Source: Nostoc sp. PCC 7524 (GTDB lineage: Bacteria; Cyanobacteriota; Cyanobacteriia; Cyanobacteriales; Nostocaceae). Taken from it: a DNA stretch of 64,000 bases. Positions 18,927 through 27,023 of the stretch are shown here, one piece after another (the first letter of the stretch is position 1; each line of letters begins with the position of its first letter). The stretch is taken from the NCBI RefSeq assembly GCF_000316645.1, contig NC_019684.1:1178001-1242000 (forward strand), given 5' to 3'. The notes below the pieces were generated by a model. The model saw only the letters and a list, made by a program, of their open reading frames with translations. It was not told where the DNA came from and did not search any database. The position numbers and the translations under genes were made by a program.

Positions 18927-20936
18927 CTAACTCACCGTAATCACTACACCCTCACTTTCATTCGCTAATCTATCCACAGCACACACAGCATAAGTTCCTG
19001 GTTGTACTGTGGCGAAAGTTGTACCAGCAGACAAAATTCTTTGTAGTCTCCAAGTCTCACCAGTTTGACGATACAAAGTCCAAGAACGTACCGGCTGATT
19101 ATCACCGGGTTGCCAACTGAGTCTGCTGTTGTTGACTTGTAGTTCTTTGGGTGGGGGTGGTGCGGATTGATTTTGCCAAGACATGGCAGGGACTATGGCA
19201 GGTGTGGAGTACAGTGAGCCTTTAAACTTGTCAGCAATACCTTGACGATTTTCACTAATGGAACTCATGCTGAAGAAGATATTCCCTAGTGATAAATCTT
19301 TAATCAGGTTGCGGCTAAATCTCACTTGTTTTTCTATCTCTTCATCTTTCCAGGCTTTACCGTCTAACTGCCCAATGTTATTACCTGCATAAATGTGTCG
19401 TCGCTGGGGATTAATTTCTGTCCACCATTTCAGCAACACAGGGTAACTTTGTCGAGTTTGGTCTGTGCGCCAATATAGTTGCGGAGCGATATAATCAATC
19501 CAGCCTTGTTCTAACCATTTTTTCGCATCAGCATACAGCACATTGTAGGCATCTAAGCCGGTAATTCCGGGTGGTTGTCCTGGGCGATAAATACCGAAGG
19601 GACTAATCCCGAATCTGACATGGGACTTGGTGGCTTTAATTCCCTGAGATAGACGTAGCACCATTTGATTGACATTTTCTCGTCGCCAATCTGCTAAACT
19701 CAGTTTTCCACCTGCGGCTTGATAAGCAGCGTAGGTTTTGTTATCAGGGAAAGATTGGCCTTGGATGGGATAGGGATAAAAATAATCATCGAGGTGAATA
19801 GCATCAATATTGTAGCGACGGACAACATCGATGATCACGTTATAGGCTCTATCTTGAACGATTTTTACTCCTGGGTCCATCCATAACTGATTACCCCATT
19901 GATAAACTACCTCTGGATTGGTTAGAGCTATGTGGGGACGAACATTGGGAGCGCCTTTGATGCTTGTTTTGGCGCGGTAAGGGTTAAACCAAGCGTGAAC
20001 TTCTATGTTGCGTTTGTGGGCTTCAGCGATCGCAAACTCTAAGGGATCATAAAATGGTTCTGGGGCTTTACCTTGAGTTCCTGTTAACCAAGCACTCCAA
20101 GGTTCAATAGGGGAAGCATACAAAGCATCGCCTTCTGGGCGGACTTGTAAAATTAAAGCGTTAAAATTCAGTTCTTGTAATTTTTGGATAATCTCTACCA
20201 GTTCCGCTTGCTGTTGAGCGGTAGTTAATCCGGTTTTGGATGGCCAATCACTATTCCATACTGTCGTTATCCATGCGCCCCGAAACTCTCGTTGGTGACT
20301 GACTTTGACAGTTCTGGGGCGAGTGATGGGCGGAACTACCAAATATACAGAGTTAATCTTGGGTGCATTACCGAGATAAACTAAAGCTTGATAGACTATG
20401 GCAGCAACATCGCCACGAGTAGCTGAAACATTGTAGTTGAGTAACTTGATGTTGGGAAAACTAGAGACTAAACCTGCACTGGTAGCGATCGCAATTTGAT
20501 TTCTACCATAACCAGGAATATTAGTTGTATCTTGATAGATTTGCGGTAATTTGTCTAATAAATCAGGTTTAATCTTAGTGGCAATTTCTAAGCCATTGAC
20601 TATGGCGACTAAAACATCACCACGAGCAATTTTGTTATTGAGTCCGAAAGTTTTATTGGGGTAGCCAGTTAAAAATCCTGTTTCGTAAGCTTTTTTAATT
20701 GCACCAGCCGCCCAGTGATTAGCCGGAACATCACTAAAGGGGATATAAGGACGCTTAACTGCAACGTTAAAGACAGCTGCAACTATAGCTGCAAACTCAG
20801 CACGGGTGACTGAGTTATCCGGGCGAAAAGTACCGTTAGGATAGCCATTCAAAATGCGTCTTTCCGCCAAGGCTTCAATAAACGGACGCGCCCAATGGTT
20901 TTGGACATCCGAGAAGCGTGCAGTAGTAGATACCAT
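18927..20936 (-). CDS. SLH-domain protein with glycoside-hydrolase-like (DUF187/GHL10) domain
   Basis: A 669-residue protein. Three S-layer homology repeats span about residues 1-190 (FSDVQNHWARPFIEALAERR, FSDVPANHWAAGAIKKAYE, IPGYGRNQIAIATSAGLV). Then a TIM-barrel of the GHL10/YngK family, about 220-560: REFRGAWITTVWNSDWPS, VRPEGDALYASP, EVHAWFNPYRA and AIHLDDYFYPY. A short beta domain ends the protein. GHL10 proteins are thought to act on cell-wall or surface glycans. No signal peptide precedes the first SLH repeat, and an in-frame TAG lies five codons upstream of the ATG at 20936, which is odd for a surface-anchored protein. Confidence 0.88.
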   Translation of the reverse strand: MVSTTARFSDVQNHWARPFIEALAERRILNGYPNGTFRPDNSVTRAEFAAIVAAVFNVAVKRPYIPFSDVPANHWAAGAIKKAYETGFLTGYPNKTFGLNNKIARGDVLVAIVNGLEIATKIKPDLLDKLPQIYQDTTNIPGYGRNQIAIATSAGLVSSFPNIKLLNYNVSATRGDVAAIVYQALVYLGNAPKINSVYLVVPPITRPRTVKVSHQREFRGAWITTVWNSDWPSKTGLTTAQQQAELVEIIQKLQELNFNALILQVRPEGDALYASPIEPWSAWLTGTQGKAPEPFYDPLEFAIAEAHKRNIEVHAWFNPYRAKTSIKGAPNVRPHIALTNPEVVYQWGNQLWMDPGVKIVQDRAYNVIIDVVRRYNIDAIHLDDYFYPYPIQGQSFPDNKTYAAYQAAGGKLSLADWRRENVNQMVLRLSQGIKATKSHVRFGISPFGIYRPGQPPGITGLDAYNVLYADAKKWLEQGWIDYIAPQLYWRTDQTRQSYPVLLKWWTEINPQRRHIYAGNNIGQLDGKAWKDEEIEKQVRFSRNLIKDLSLGNIFFSMSSISENRQGIADKFKGSLYSTPAIVPAMSWQNQSAPPPPKELQVNNSRLSWQPGDNQPVRSWTLYRQTGETWRLQRILSAGTTFATVQPGTYAVCAVDRLANESEGVVITVS

Positions 20937-20996
20937 TGTTGATTGCCGCTAACTTGCTTGATTGTAGATATTCTTTGTTAATCTAACAATCAACAA

Positions 20997-21056
20997 GCGA
21001 TCGCTACCGTAATTATGTATAAGTTTTCACATTTAGTAATCTTCCCATTGTCTGCT
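20997..21056 (+). repeat. 60-bp direct repeat, left copy
   Basis: Identical base for base to 21742-21801, beginning GCGATCGCTACCGTAATTAT and ending CCCATTGTCTGCT. The two copies bracket the toxin-antitoxin pair. It lies 60 bp upstream of the SLH gene start, so it may include that gene's promoter. Confidence 0.9.
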
Positions 21057-21131
21057 GTGTAGGATGAGTGTGGGAACCGCTATAGTTTTACTGTTTATGA
21101 TGAATGTAGGAAACTCAATCTACTCCAGAAC

Positions 21132-21329
21132 ATGATGCTCAAAGAAAAAATTACACAAGAAATAGAAAAACTACCTGAACCACTGTTGCAAGAGGTTTTA
21201 GATTTTGTTCAGTTTTTGCAAACCAAGCATCAGCAACAGGATATAAGAGAAATCACTATTATGAGTGAATCATCTTTACAAAAAGATTGGTTAAGTCCAG
21301 AGGAAGAAGCCGCATGGCAGGATTTGTAA
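21132..21329 (+). CDS. DUF2281-type antitoxin
   Basis: A 65-residue acidic protein. Residues 1-35 (LKEKITQEIEKLPEPLLQEV, then LDFVQFLQTKH) match the DUF2281/VapB-like antitoxin family common in cyanobacteria; the C-terminal tail (LQKDWLSPEEEAAWQDL) is the usual toxin-binding segment. It overlaps the toxin start by 16 bases, typical of a translationally coupled toxin-antitoxin operon, in which antitoxins usually repress their own promoter. The ATG is doubled (ATGATG); I use the first. Confidence 0.85.
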   Translation: MMLKEKITQEIEKLPEPLLQEVLDFVQFLQTKHQQQDIREITIMSESSLQKDWLSPEEEAAWQDL

Positions 21330-21646
21330 AAGGCGATGTTGTGATTGTTCCATTTCCATTTTCAGACTTAACGCAAACAAAACGCAGACCTACTTTAGTT
21401 ATTGCTACATTTCCGGGCGATGATATAATGCTTTGTCAAATTACTAGCCAATTTGTGAAAGATATTTATGCTATCCAACTGGATAATAGCGATTTTATCT
21501 CTGGTTCTTTAAAGCAGACGAGCAATATCAGACCAAATCGTATTTTTACTGCTGATAAGCAAATCATTTTATATAAAACAGGTCAGCTTAAATCGGAAAA
21601 GTTAATAGAGGTGATTAATAAAATTATTGAAATAGTACAGAAATAA
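21314..21646 (+). CDS. MazF/PemK-family endoribonuclease toxin
   Basis: A 110-residue protein of the MazF/PemK fold, an mRNA-cleaving ribonuclease. Signature segments: GDVVIVPFPFSDLTQTKRRP, then TLVIATFPGDDIMLCQITS, and a SNIRPNRIFTADKQII strand; the C-terminus is a helix (SEKLIEVINKIIEIV). I placed the start at the ATG at 21314, as MAGFVKGD is the family N-terminus. The reading frame is intact, so the toxin should be active. It is expected to be neutralised by the 65-residue protein encoded just upstream. Confidence 0.88.
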   Translation: MAGFVKGDVVIVPFPFSDLTQTKRRPTLVIATFPGDDIMLCQITSQFVKDIYAIQLDNSDFISGSLKQTSNIRPNRIFTADKQIILYKTGQLKSEKLIEVINKIIEIVQK

Positions 21647-21693
21647 AGTCTGTAATTTCAGGTTTTCCAGATAACTTGAAATGAATAATAATC

Positions 21694-21742
21694 AAACTGC
21701 GATCGCAGTTTTGTAAAACTAGCTAACACAGCGAAATCAAGG
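21694..21742 (+). repeat. Diverged 49-bp repeat, copy 1
   Basis: AAACTGCGATCGCAGTTTTG ... CTAGCTAACACAGCGAAATCAAGG. It is about four-fifths identical to 24277-24325 in the same orientation. The two copies bracket the caspase gene; this copy directly abuts the right 60-bp repeat. Confidence 0.6.
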
Positions 21743-21801
21743 CGATCGCTACCGTAATTATGTATAAGTTTTCACATTTAGTAATCTTCCCATTGTCTGC
21801 T
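21742..21801 (+). repeat. 60-bp direct repeat, right copy
   Basis: Exact copy of 20997-21056. The distance between the two starts is 745 bp, and the toxin-antitoxin pair fills most of the interval. Perfect identity implies a recent duplication or recent recombination. Confidence 0.9.
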
Positions 21802-21860
21802 TAAAAATAATCAGTAAAAAAGCTAAAGAATAATTGGAAAAATAGTTCCAACCACTTTTA

Positions 21861-24104
21861 CTAGGGTGTGGAAGTTGGGCTGGGTAAAGGCGTAGATTGT
21901 ATATATGGAATAGGTACTATAGTAGGTTCTATATCCGATAGAGATGGGTTTTTGTGTTGATCATCCCATGAACCTGATTTTCTGGATGGGGTTGTTACAG
22001 GAGGAAGTAGTATATCAAAATCATGACAAGGGCTATCTTCATTTGGCTGTAAAACAGAAATTTGCCAGCGTTTGAGTTGAGATAATTTTGTCGTAACTTT
22101 TTTTTCTAATACAGGTTTGGATGACTGTTGATTGCTACACACTCTCAAAGTTAGGTCATAATCTCCAGCAGTTTGGGGGTTAGATTTTTGCTCTGAAACT
22201 TCTAAAAAGGTATTGGAGGGTAACTTTTGCTGATTAGTCAAAATAATTTCGCTATTGGTTTTAATCACCCATCCAGGCGCAAGGTTATTGAGTGATCTTG
22301 TCTGCTGAGGTGTGGGGGTATTCGCTGGTACTAAAGTTGTAGGCGGAGTTACAACTGACAATTGAGATCTAAACCAATATCCTAGTAGCCCAGCTGCGCC
22401 CACCAATATTACAGGCACGATTCTGAAAAGCTGGGTGTGAATTACTTGAGTTTTATTGCCCTTTATAGCTTTAGAAATTATATTTTCCTGAGTTAGATCT
22501 TGCCTTTGCCCTTTTTGCCGAACAACTTTTTCTTCAATTGGAGCTACTTCTTCATCGCCAAGTTCTAAAATTTGCTGAAGTCGCCTTAATTCCTCACGCA
22601 CTTCTTCTGTTAGTGGATACTCATATTGAATTGCTTGAGTCACGGCTTGCCGATACTGCTGTAACTTTTGTCGGTACGCTTCAATATCAGCTATAATTCG
22701 GGTTTCAATAGCAGCAATATCTTCAGTTGTTAAACCTAAATTTTGTTGCTGCTGTCGCAATTCATTTCGCTTCGCTGTACTCAAAGGATATTCTTGCTGT
22801 GTTGATGTAGTAAATATCTGTTCATACTGCCGTAAATTTTGCCGATATACTTCTATTGCAGCAGCCACGCGCCTATCAATTTTAGTTAAATCATCATTAG
22901 TAAGTTGCCATTGCTGCTGCATCTGCTGCAACCGATAGCGAGTCTCTTGGCTGAGAGGAAACTCCTGTCGCATAGCTTGTGTTAACGCCTGTTCGTATTG
23001 TTGTAGGTGCTGCTTGTAAGCTTCAAGCTTTGTTTTAATTTGTGCCTCAATTGGCATGGTATCTTCATTTCTCAATCCCAAAATTTGCTGAATATTTTGT
23101 CGTAACTCATTAATCTCTTCTTCACTAGGGGCTACTTCTTGCCGCATTGCATTGGTAAAAGCTTGCTCGTATTGCTGTAATTTCTCTCGAAATTCTAGGC
23201 GAGCAACTGCCAAAATTTCATCTTCTATTTTAGTTGCTTCTAGTTCAGAAAGTCCCAAACGACTTTTCAATATATCTAATGTTTGGCGACCGATAAAAGA
23301 AATTGCACCACGCTTAATATATCGCGCCACTTCTTTGCGATACTTTTGTGTGGGATCACCAGGAGGCACTTTTGCCAGCCGAATCTTAAAGCCTTCTCTA
23401 ATGGCATAGATTTCTGGTTTCATTGCTGGCTGGATTTCTCTGACTTTGTTGCTAGCGTAATCATGCAACTCATCGATGGAAATAAACTCATCCCCATCAT
23501 TGTCTGCTGCGCCAGTTGTAATTCCCTCAAGTAGATAACGGGTGTAAATGGAGATGTCTGATCCTTGCTGCTCAAAGGAATATTGAGTTGAACTAGATGA
23601 AGTCAGAATAGCCCGTCCTTCACCGCCTAACTGTTCCCGGATATTTAAAGTACCATCATCCTTAGCTGATAAACCCTCAGCAAAAGCACCACTAAAACAA
23701 CTGTCTAAAATCACTATTTGCCGCTTAGAACGGCTGCGGCTCATACTTTCATGGACAAAACTAGCTGCAACTGCGGATGAACGAATTAGGTCTCCTTTGG
23801 GCGTTTTGCGTGTAGTGCGGGTTGCTAAATACAGCCTACCTGTGTCGTCTTTAATACCGTGACCAGAGAAAAAGAATAGTAACAGGTCATCTTTTTGACG
23901 ACCTGCAAATAAATGCTCAATGGCTTCTTCCATTTCCTGGCGCTGGGGATTTTTTAGCACTGTGATATTGGCCTCATCAAAGCCACCAATTTCTGAGTGT
24001 GCTAGGACTTGCCGTATTGCCTCAGTATCGTTAACAGCAGCCGGCAGTGGATTCAGCCCAGGCTCATATTCACTCACCCCAATTAGCAGTGCTATCTTTG
24101 CCAT
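21861..24104 (-). CDS. Membrane-anchored caspase-like (peptidase C14) protein
   Basis: A 747-residue protein. Residues 1-250 are a caspase/metacaspase p20-like domain: AKIALLIGVSEYEPGLNPLP, catalytic His82 in FFFSGHGIKDD and Cys136 in VILDSCFSGAF, so the dyad is intact. Then four to five helical repeats of about 60 residues (pattern E.PLS ... ELRQ.QQ..GL..ED...IE ... IEAYRQ.LQQY) span about 270-520. One membrane helix near residue 550 (IVPVILVGAAGLLGYWF) and a Pro/Thr-rich extracytoplasmic tail follow. Such architectures in cyanobacteria are linked to signalling, cell death or conflict; specificity is probably after Arg/Lys, inferred from family. Confidence 0.88.
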   Translation of the reverse strand: MAKIALLIGVSEYEPGLNPLPAAVNDTEAIRQVLAHSEIGGFDEANITVLKNPQRQEMEEAIEHLFAGRQKDDLLLFFFSGHGIKDDTGRLYLATRTTRKTPKGDLIRSSAVAASFVHESMSRSRSKRQIVILDSCFSGAFAEGLSAKDDGTLNIREQLGGEGRAILTSSSSTQYSFEQQGSDISIYTRYLLEGITTGAADNDGDEFISIDELHDYASNKVREIQPAMKPEIYAIREGFKIRLAKVPPGDPTQKYRKEVARYIKRGAISFIGRQTLDILKSRLGLSELEATKIEDEILAVARLEFREKLQQYEQAFTNAMRQEVAPSEEEINELRQNIQQILGLRNEDTMPIEAQIKTKLEAYKQHLQQYEQALTQAMRQEFPLSQETRYRLQQMQQQWQLTNDDLTKIDRRVAAAIEVYRQNLRQYEQIFTTSTQQEYPLSTAKRNELRQQQQNLGLTTEDIAAIETRIIADIEAYRQKLQQYRQAVTQAIQYEYPLTEEVREELRRLQQILELGDEEVAPIEEKVVRQKGQRQDLTQENIISKAIKGNKTQVIHTQLFRIVPVILVGAAGLLGYWFRSQLSVVTPPTTLVPANTPTPQQTRSLNNLAPGWVIKTNSEIILTNQQKLPSNTFLEVSEQKSNPQTAGDYDLTLRVCSNQQSSKPVLEKKVTTKLSQLKRWQISVLQPNEDSPCHDFDILLPPVTTPSRKSGSWDDQHKNPSLSDIEPTIVPIPYIQSTPLPSPTSTP

Positions 24105-24276
24105 GTGTGATTCTCTATCCTGCTATAAACTTTTGTGCTGCTGCAATTGCAGCTTTCAACTCTGCTTGTGTTTAATACTTAAAATATCACGAGTATCTTA
24201 TACAAGTTAGGTAGTAAGAATTTCGGCTTAATGCTGGTGTTTACGAAAGTATAGCTAGATGAAATATGCAACCAAA

Positions 24277-24325
24277 AAACTGCGATCGCTTTATTGTTGA
24301 GCTAGCTAAAATAGCAAAATCAAGT
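24277..24325 (+). repeat. Diverged 49-bp repeat, copy 2
   Basis: AAACTGCGATCGCTTTATTG ... CTAGCTAAAATAGCAAAATCAAG, related to 21694-21742. It ends just before the ATG of the next plus-strand gene, so it lies in the divergent promoter region shared with the caspase gene. Confidence 0.6.
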
Positions 24326-24330
24326 CGTCT

Positions 24331-24816
24331 ATGGTCAAACAAGTGCGAAAGAAATCACTAAAATCACGATTTTTGCTCTTATTTGCACTGAGCTTAGTGA
24401 GTATTCTGGGTATGTCGTATTTCTTAGATCAAGTCGAGCGATCGCCTATTGTACTTTGTCAGTCTTCTTGGGGTTTTCCTAAAATCCAAGGAGTTAAATA
24501 TTATACTAAACCAGAAAAAATAGTAGTTAAGCCTTGGCTGGGTCAACATCATGTTTATGCTGTATTTATGATTCCTCAAGAATATAGACATGATTATCTA
24601 TTTACGCTCAATTTACCAGGAGAAAATACTCGCTGTGGAGCAATAAAACGTACTAATCAGTCTGTTATCGCTGGTGTTACTGCTAAACCAGAACATTATT
24701 TACTCAAAGGTTATTTAAATACTAGGATTGCTTTGAATCTGATTATTCAAGGCAAGTTAAATGAATTAAAGCAATCGCAAAATTGGCAATTAGGCTATGC
24801 CAAGAAAAATTCGTAA
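24331..24816 (+). CDS. Unknown protein with one N-terminal membrane segment
   Basis: A 161-residue protein. A basic start (MVKQVRKKSLKSR) is followed by one hydrophobic helix at about residues 14-32 (FLLLFALSLVSILGMSYFL), a non-cleaved anchor or signal peptide. The remainder (about 130 residues) is soluble and beta-rich with two cysteines (VLCQSSW and NTRCGAIK) and probably faces the periplasm. I recognise no family. It is divergent from the caspase gene with 226 bp between the starts, so the two may share control. Confidence 0.55.
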   Translation: MVKQVRKKSLKSRFLLLFALSLVSILGMSYFLDQVERSPIVLCQSSWGFPKIQGVKYYTKPEKIVVKPWLGQHHVYAVFMIPQEYRHDYLFTLNLPGENTRCGAIKRTNQSVIAGVTAKPEHYLLKGYLNTRIALNLIIQGKLNELKQSQNWQLGYAKKNS

Positions 24817-24874
24817 TTAAGCTGCAAAATAATAAAAATATACTCAGGCGATCGCCTCTACCACTAAGCGTCAC

Positions 24875-25147
24875 TTAAGCATTATGAAAAACTTGGGGGG
24901 GTTCACCTATGTTCTCACCTTCCCTATTCAGTTCTTTCAGCCACTTCTGAATGCGCTTTCTCTGTAATTCGCAAACTTGCACACTTGCTACTGTCAATGC
25001 TTGACGCGGAAAGATTTCCCTCAGATCAGCAACCATATCCGCAGCACTACAAGCTTCTAAGCACTCTGCAATATATGCAATTGAATCTAAACACAACCAT
25101 TCCTGAGTCGCCTCTAGCTGACAAATTTTGCGCTTTGTGGTTTCCAT
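24875..25147 (-). CDS. Small unknown helical protein
   Basis: A 90-residue soluble protein with four cysteines (KRKICQLEATQEWLCLDS, YIAECLEACSAADMVA) and a Leu/Lys-rich helical C-terminal half ending in QKWLKELNREGENIG. I recognise no family. It is convergent with the 24331 gene. The cysteine spacing is not a standard zinc-binding pattern. Confidence 0.5.
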   Translation of the reverse strand: METTKRKICQLEATQEWLCLDSIAYIAECLEACSAADMVADLREIFPRQALTVASVQVCELQRKRIQKWLKELNREGENIGEPPQVFHNA

Positions 25148-25242
25148 AAGATTTGGTTATGCTATATACCAAAATTCCCCCAATTAATTCTACTTCATCT
25201 GTCTTGAAAATAGGGACAGGGGACAGGGAAGATTTAGCAAGA

Positions 25243-25415
25243 AAGGCAGAGGGCAGGAGGCAGTTCGCGGAAGCGTTGCCGCAAGGCTAGGCAGAAGGGA
25301 ATTCTGATTCCTGCCCTCTGCCACGACCCTTCGCGGAGCGTCTCGAAGAGAAGGGAGTAAGGGTTGAAGCCCCACCCCTTGTGGGTGGCTTTTTCCTCCT
25401 CCTGCCTCCTGCCTT
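25243..25415. repeat. G+C-rich repeat with inverted ends
   Basis: Bounded by AGGCAGAGGGCAGGAGGCAG on the left and CCTCCTGCCTCCTGCCTT on the right, with internal palindromes (TTCGCGGAAGCGTTGCCG; CCACCCCTTGTGGGTGG). It is related to 30335-30587. It fills the 306-bp gap between divergent genes. No coding potential. Confidence 0.7.
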
Positions 25416-25486
25416 CGATTGACTAAAATATTAAAATTATTCGCTACTATTGTTTGGGATTTAGTGGTGGTGGAGTGTTAATCACT

Positions 25487-25960
25487 GTGTGGCGTAAATA
25501 TACTGTTATTGCTCCTGTTAGTTTGAGCATTGTTTTGTTGGCTACTGGTTGTACGGAAGATAGAGCTTCTCAGTGTCAGCGACTAATTCAAGTAGTGAAT
25601 GAAGGCAATGCTCTCATTGAGCAAAATAAAGGACAGCAGGTGATCACAACCTGGCAACTGTCTAAAGATTTGGAAGCGATTACTATATCTTTAGGGCAAC
25701 TCAACTTATCTGATCCTAATTTGCAGGATTTGCAAGACGGTTTTAAGCGGGTGTTCCAAAATTTAAGTCAGGCGATCGCAAAAGCGTCTAATGCTTTAGC
25801 AGCAGCTAAAGCAGCTGACGCATCACCATCTGGCAGAGAAAAACTACAAAAAGCTAGAAAAGAAATTGATACCGTACTGACAAAAACTGCTACAACTGTC
25901 GGTAAAGAGTCGGATGTACTTGTCAAGCGACTGAATCAGTATTGCACTCAGCCTTATTAA
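25487..25960 (+). CDS. Lipoprotein of unknown function
   Basis: About 157 residues from the GTG at 25487 (MWRKYTVIAPVSLSIVLLAT, then GC): a signal peptide with lipobox LATG-C, so the mature protein starts at a lipidated cysteine. GGAG lies 12 bases upstream; other in-frame starts exist to 25454. The mature part is helical and coiled-coil-like (LQDLQDGFKRVFQNLSQAIA, SNALAAAKAADA) and ends with a second cysteine (NQYCTQPY). No family recognised beyond similarity to small cyanobacterial periplasmic helical lipoproteins. Confidence 0.65.
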   Translation: MWRKYTVIAPVSLSIVLLATGCTEDRASQCQRLIQVVNEGNALIEQNKGQQVITTWQLSKDLEAITISLGQLNLSDPNLQDLQDGFKRVFQNLSQAIAKASNALAAAKAADASPSGREKLQKARKEIDTVLTKTATTVGKESDVLVKRLNQYCTQPY

Positions 25961-26009
25961 TATTTACCGGTGACAACAAAAAATAAGGGCTTGTAGCACA
26001 TAGCATATA

Positions 26010-26438
26010 TTAAGTTATCAGTGTTGCCTTGCTTCCATTCTGAATACCATTCATACTGGCAACAATTGACGGTTGCTCAGAACTCAGATTTGGTGAATTC
26101 CCTCGCAGTCCCTTGCGGCGCTGGTTTTTTGGAACTCCTCCCGCCATGCCGTATTCTACACTGCTTTTGCCATATCGAGTCGCAACTCCCAACAGCATAT
26201 GCTCTGCCATATCTGCTAACTCGCGCTCTGTGTCTAGCATTTCTCGGTACAACTTATCCAGGTGAGAAAGCGCACTATTGTATGCGTTCTCCTTAGTTCG
26301 CATCTGTTCTATGAGAGTTGAGAAGGCAGGTATAGTCAGTCCATTACCTAAATCTAAATTTGGGTTAATTGAGTTCATCCCAGCCACACGGCGCACTGCT
26401 TTTTGTAACACTGGAGAAGTTCTTTTCCTACGAGCCAT
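26010..26438 (-). CDS. Unknown basic helical protein
   Basis: A 142-residue protein starting at the ATG at 26438 with AAGGTG upstream; 11 more codons are open above it. N-terminus is very basic (MARRKRTSPVLQKAVRRVAG), the middle is a long amphipathic helix (LIEQMRTKENAYNSALSHLD, KLYREMLDTERELADMAEHM), and the C-terminal part has YGKSSVEYGMAGGVPKNQRR. A similar Y-G/K-x-S-x-E-Y-x-M-A-G-G ending occurs in other cyanobacterial hypothetical proteins, from memory. No membrane segment. A structural or DNA-associated role is possible, not shown. Confidence 0.55.
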   Translation of the reverse strand: MARRKRTSPVLQKAVRRVAGMNSINPNLDLGNGLTIPAFSTLIEQMRTKENAYNSALSHLDKLYREMLDTERELADMAEHMLLGVATRYGKSSVEYGMAGGVPKNQRRKGLRGNSPNLSSEQPSIVASMNGIQNGSKATLIT

Positions 26439-26573
26439 GATATACACCTTGTAATAGAATACGGTTAACATTCTTTACCTTAAAAAACTTCCGTATTGAT
26501 CGGCTTGAGAGGATTTTGGCAAATTTGCAATGGTTTTTGCTACACTGCGATATTTTTCATGAATGGGCAATCT

Positions 26574-26760
26574 ACTGAAAAGAGAAAGCATTTAACCCAA
26601 ATGACAAAACAAACTGCCGTTTGTTTGCTAAATCTACTGAAATTAGAAAGCATTTAAGCAAAATGAGCCAACAAACTGCCGTTTGCTTGCTGAATTTACT
26701 GAAATGAATACGGGATTTACTGAAATTAGAAAGCATTTAAGCAAAATGAGAAAGCAATAT
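26574..26760. repeat. 62-bp tandem repeat
   Basis: ACTGAAA...AGAAAGCATTTAA..CAAAATGA begins at 26574, 26636, 26698 (a truncated unit) and 26719; the first two full units are 62 bp apart and about 85 per cent alike. Each contains ACAAACTGCCGTTTG, a short palindromic stretch. As 62 is not a multiple of three, the repeat is unlikely to code for a protein. It lies upstream of the GTPase gene. Confidence 0.75.
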
Positions 26761-27023
26761 ACCTTTTTGCTGATTAAAATCACCTTGAGCTATTTTCCCA
26801 ATGCAGTGCTGAAAGCGATCGCACCCTTGTATATTGAGAGAAGTCTGGGAAGAGGTGATGAATTGCGTCTCTACTGAAAGTGTTTTCTTTTTGCGCGTAC
26901 TCTGCGAGAACGCAAGGCGGCGAATGCGTGAAACAAAATTTATTTAACATTCCGCAAAACCGCATACTCAAGATGTATCTAACATCAATCCTCGTTGTCA
27001 CAACAGCTATTAGTGTTTCGTGA

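Noticed and set aside
26683..26877. ORF over the 62-bp tandem repeat
   Set aside because: Arises from repeat sequence; frame breaks between units.
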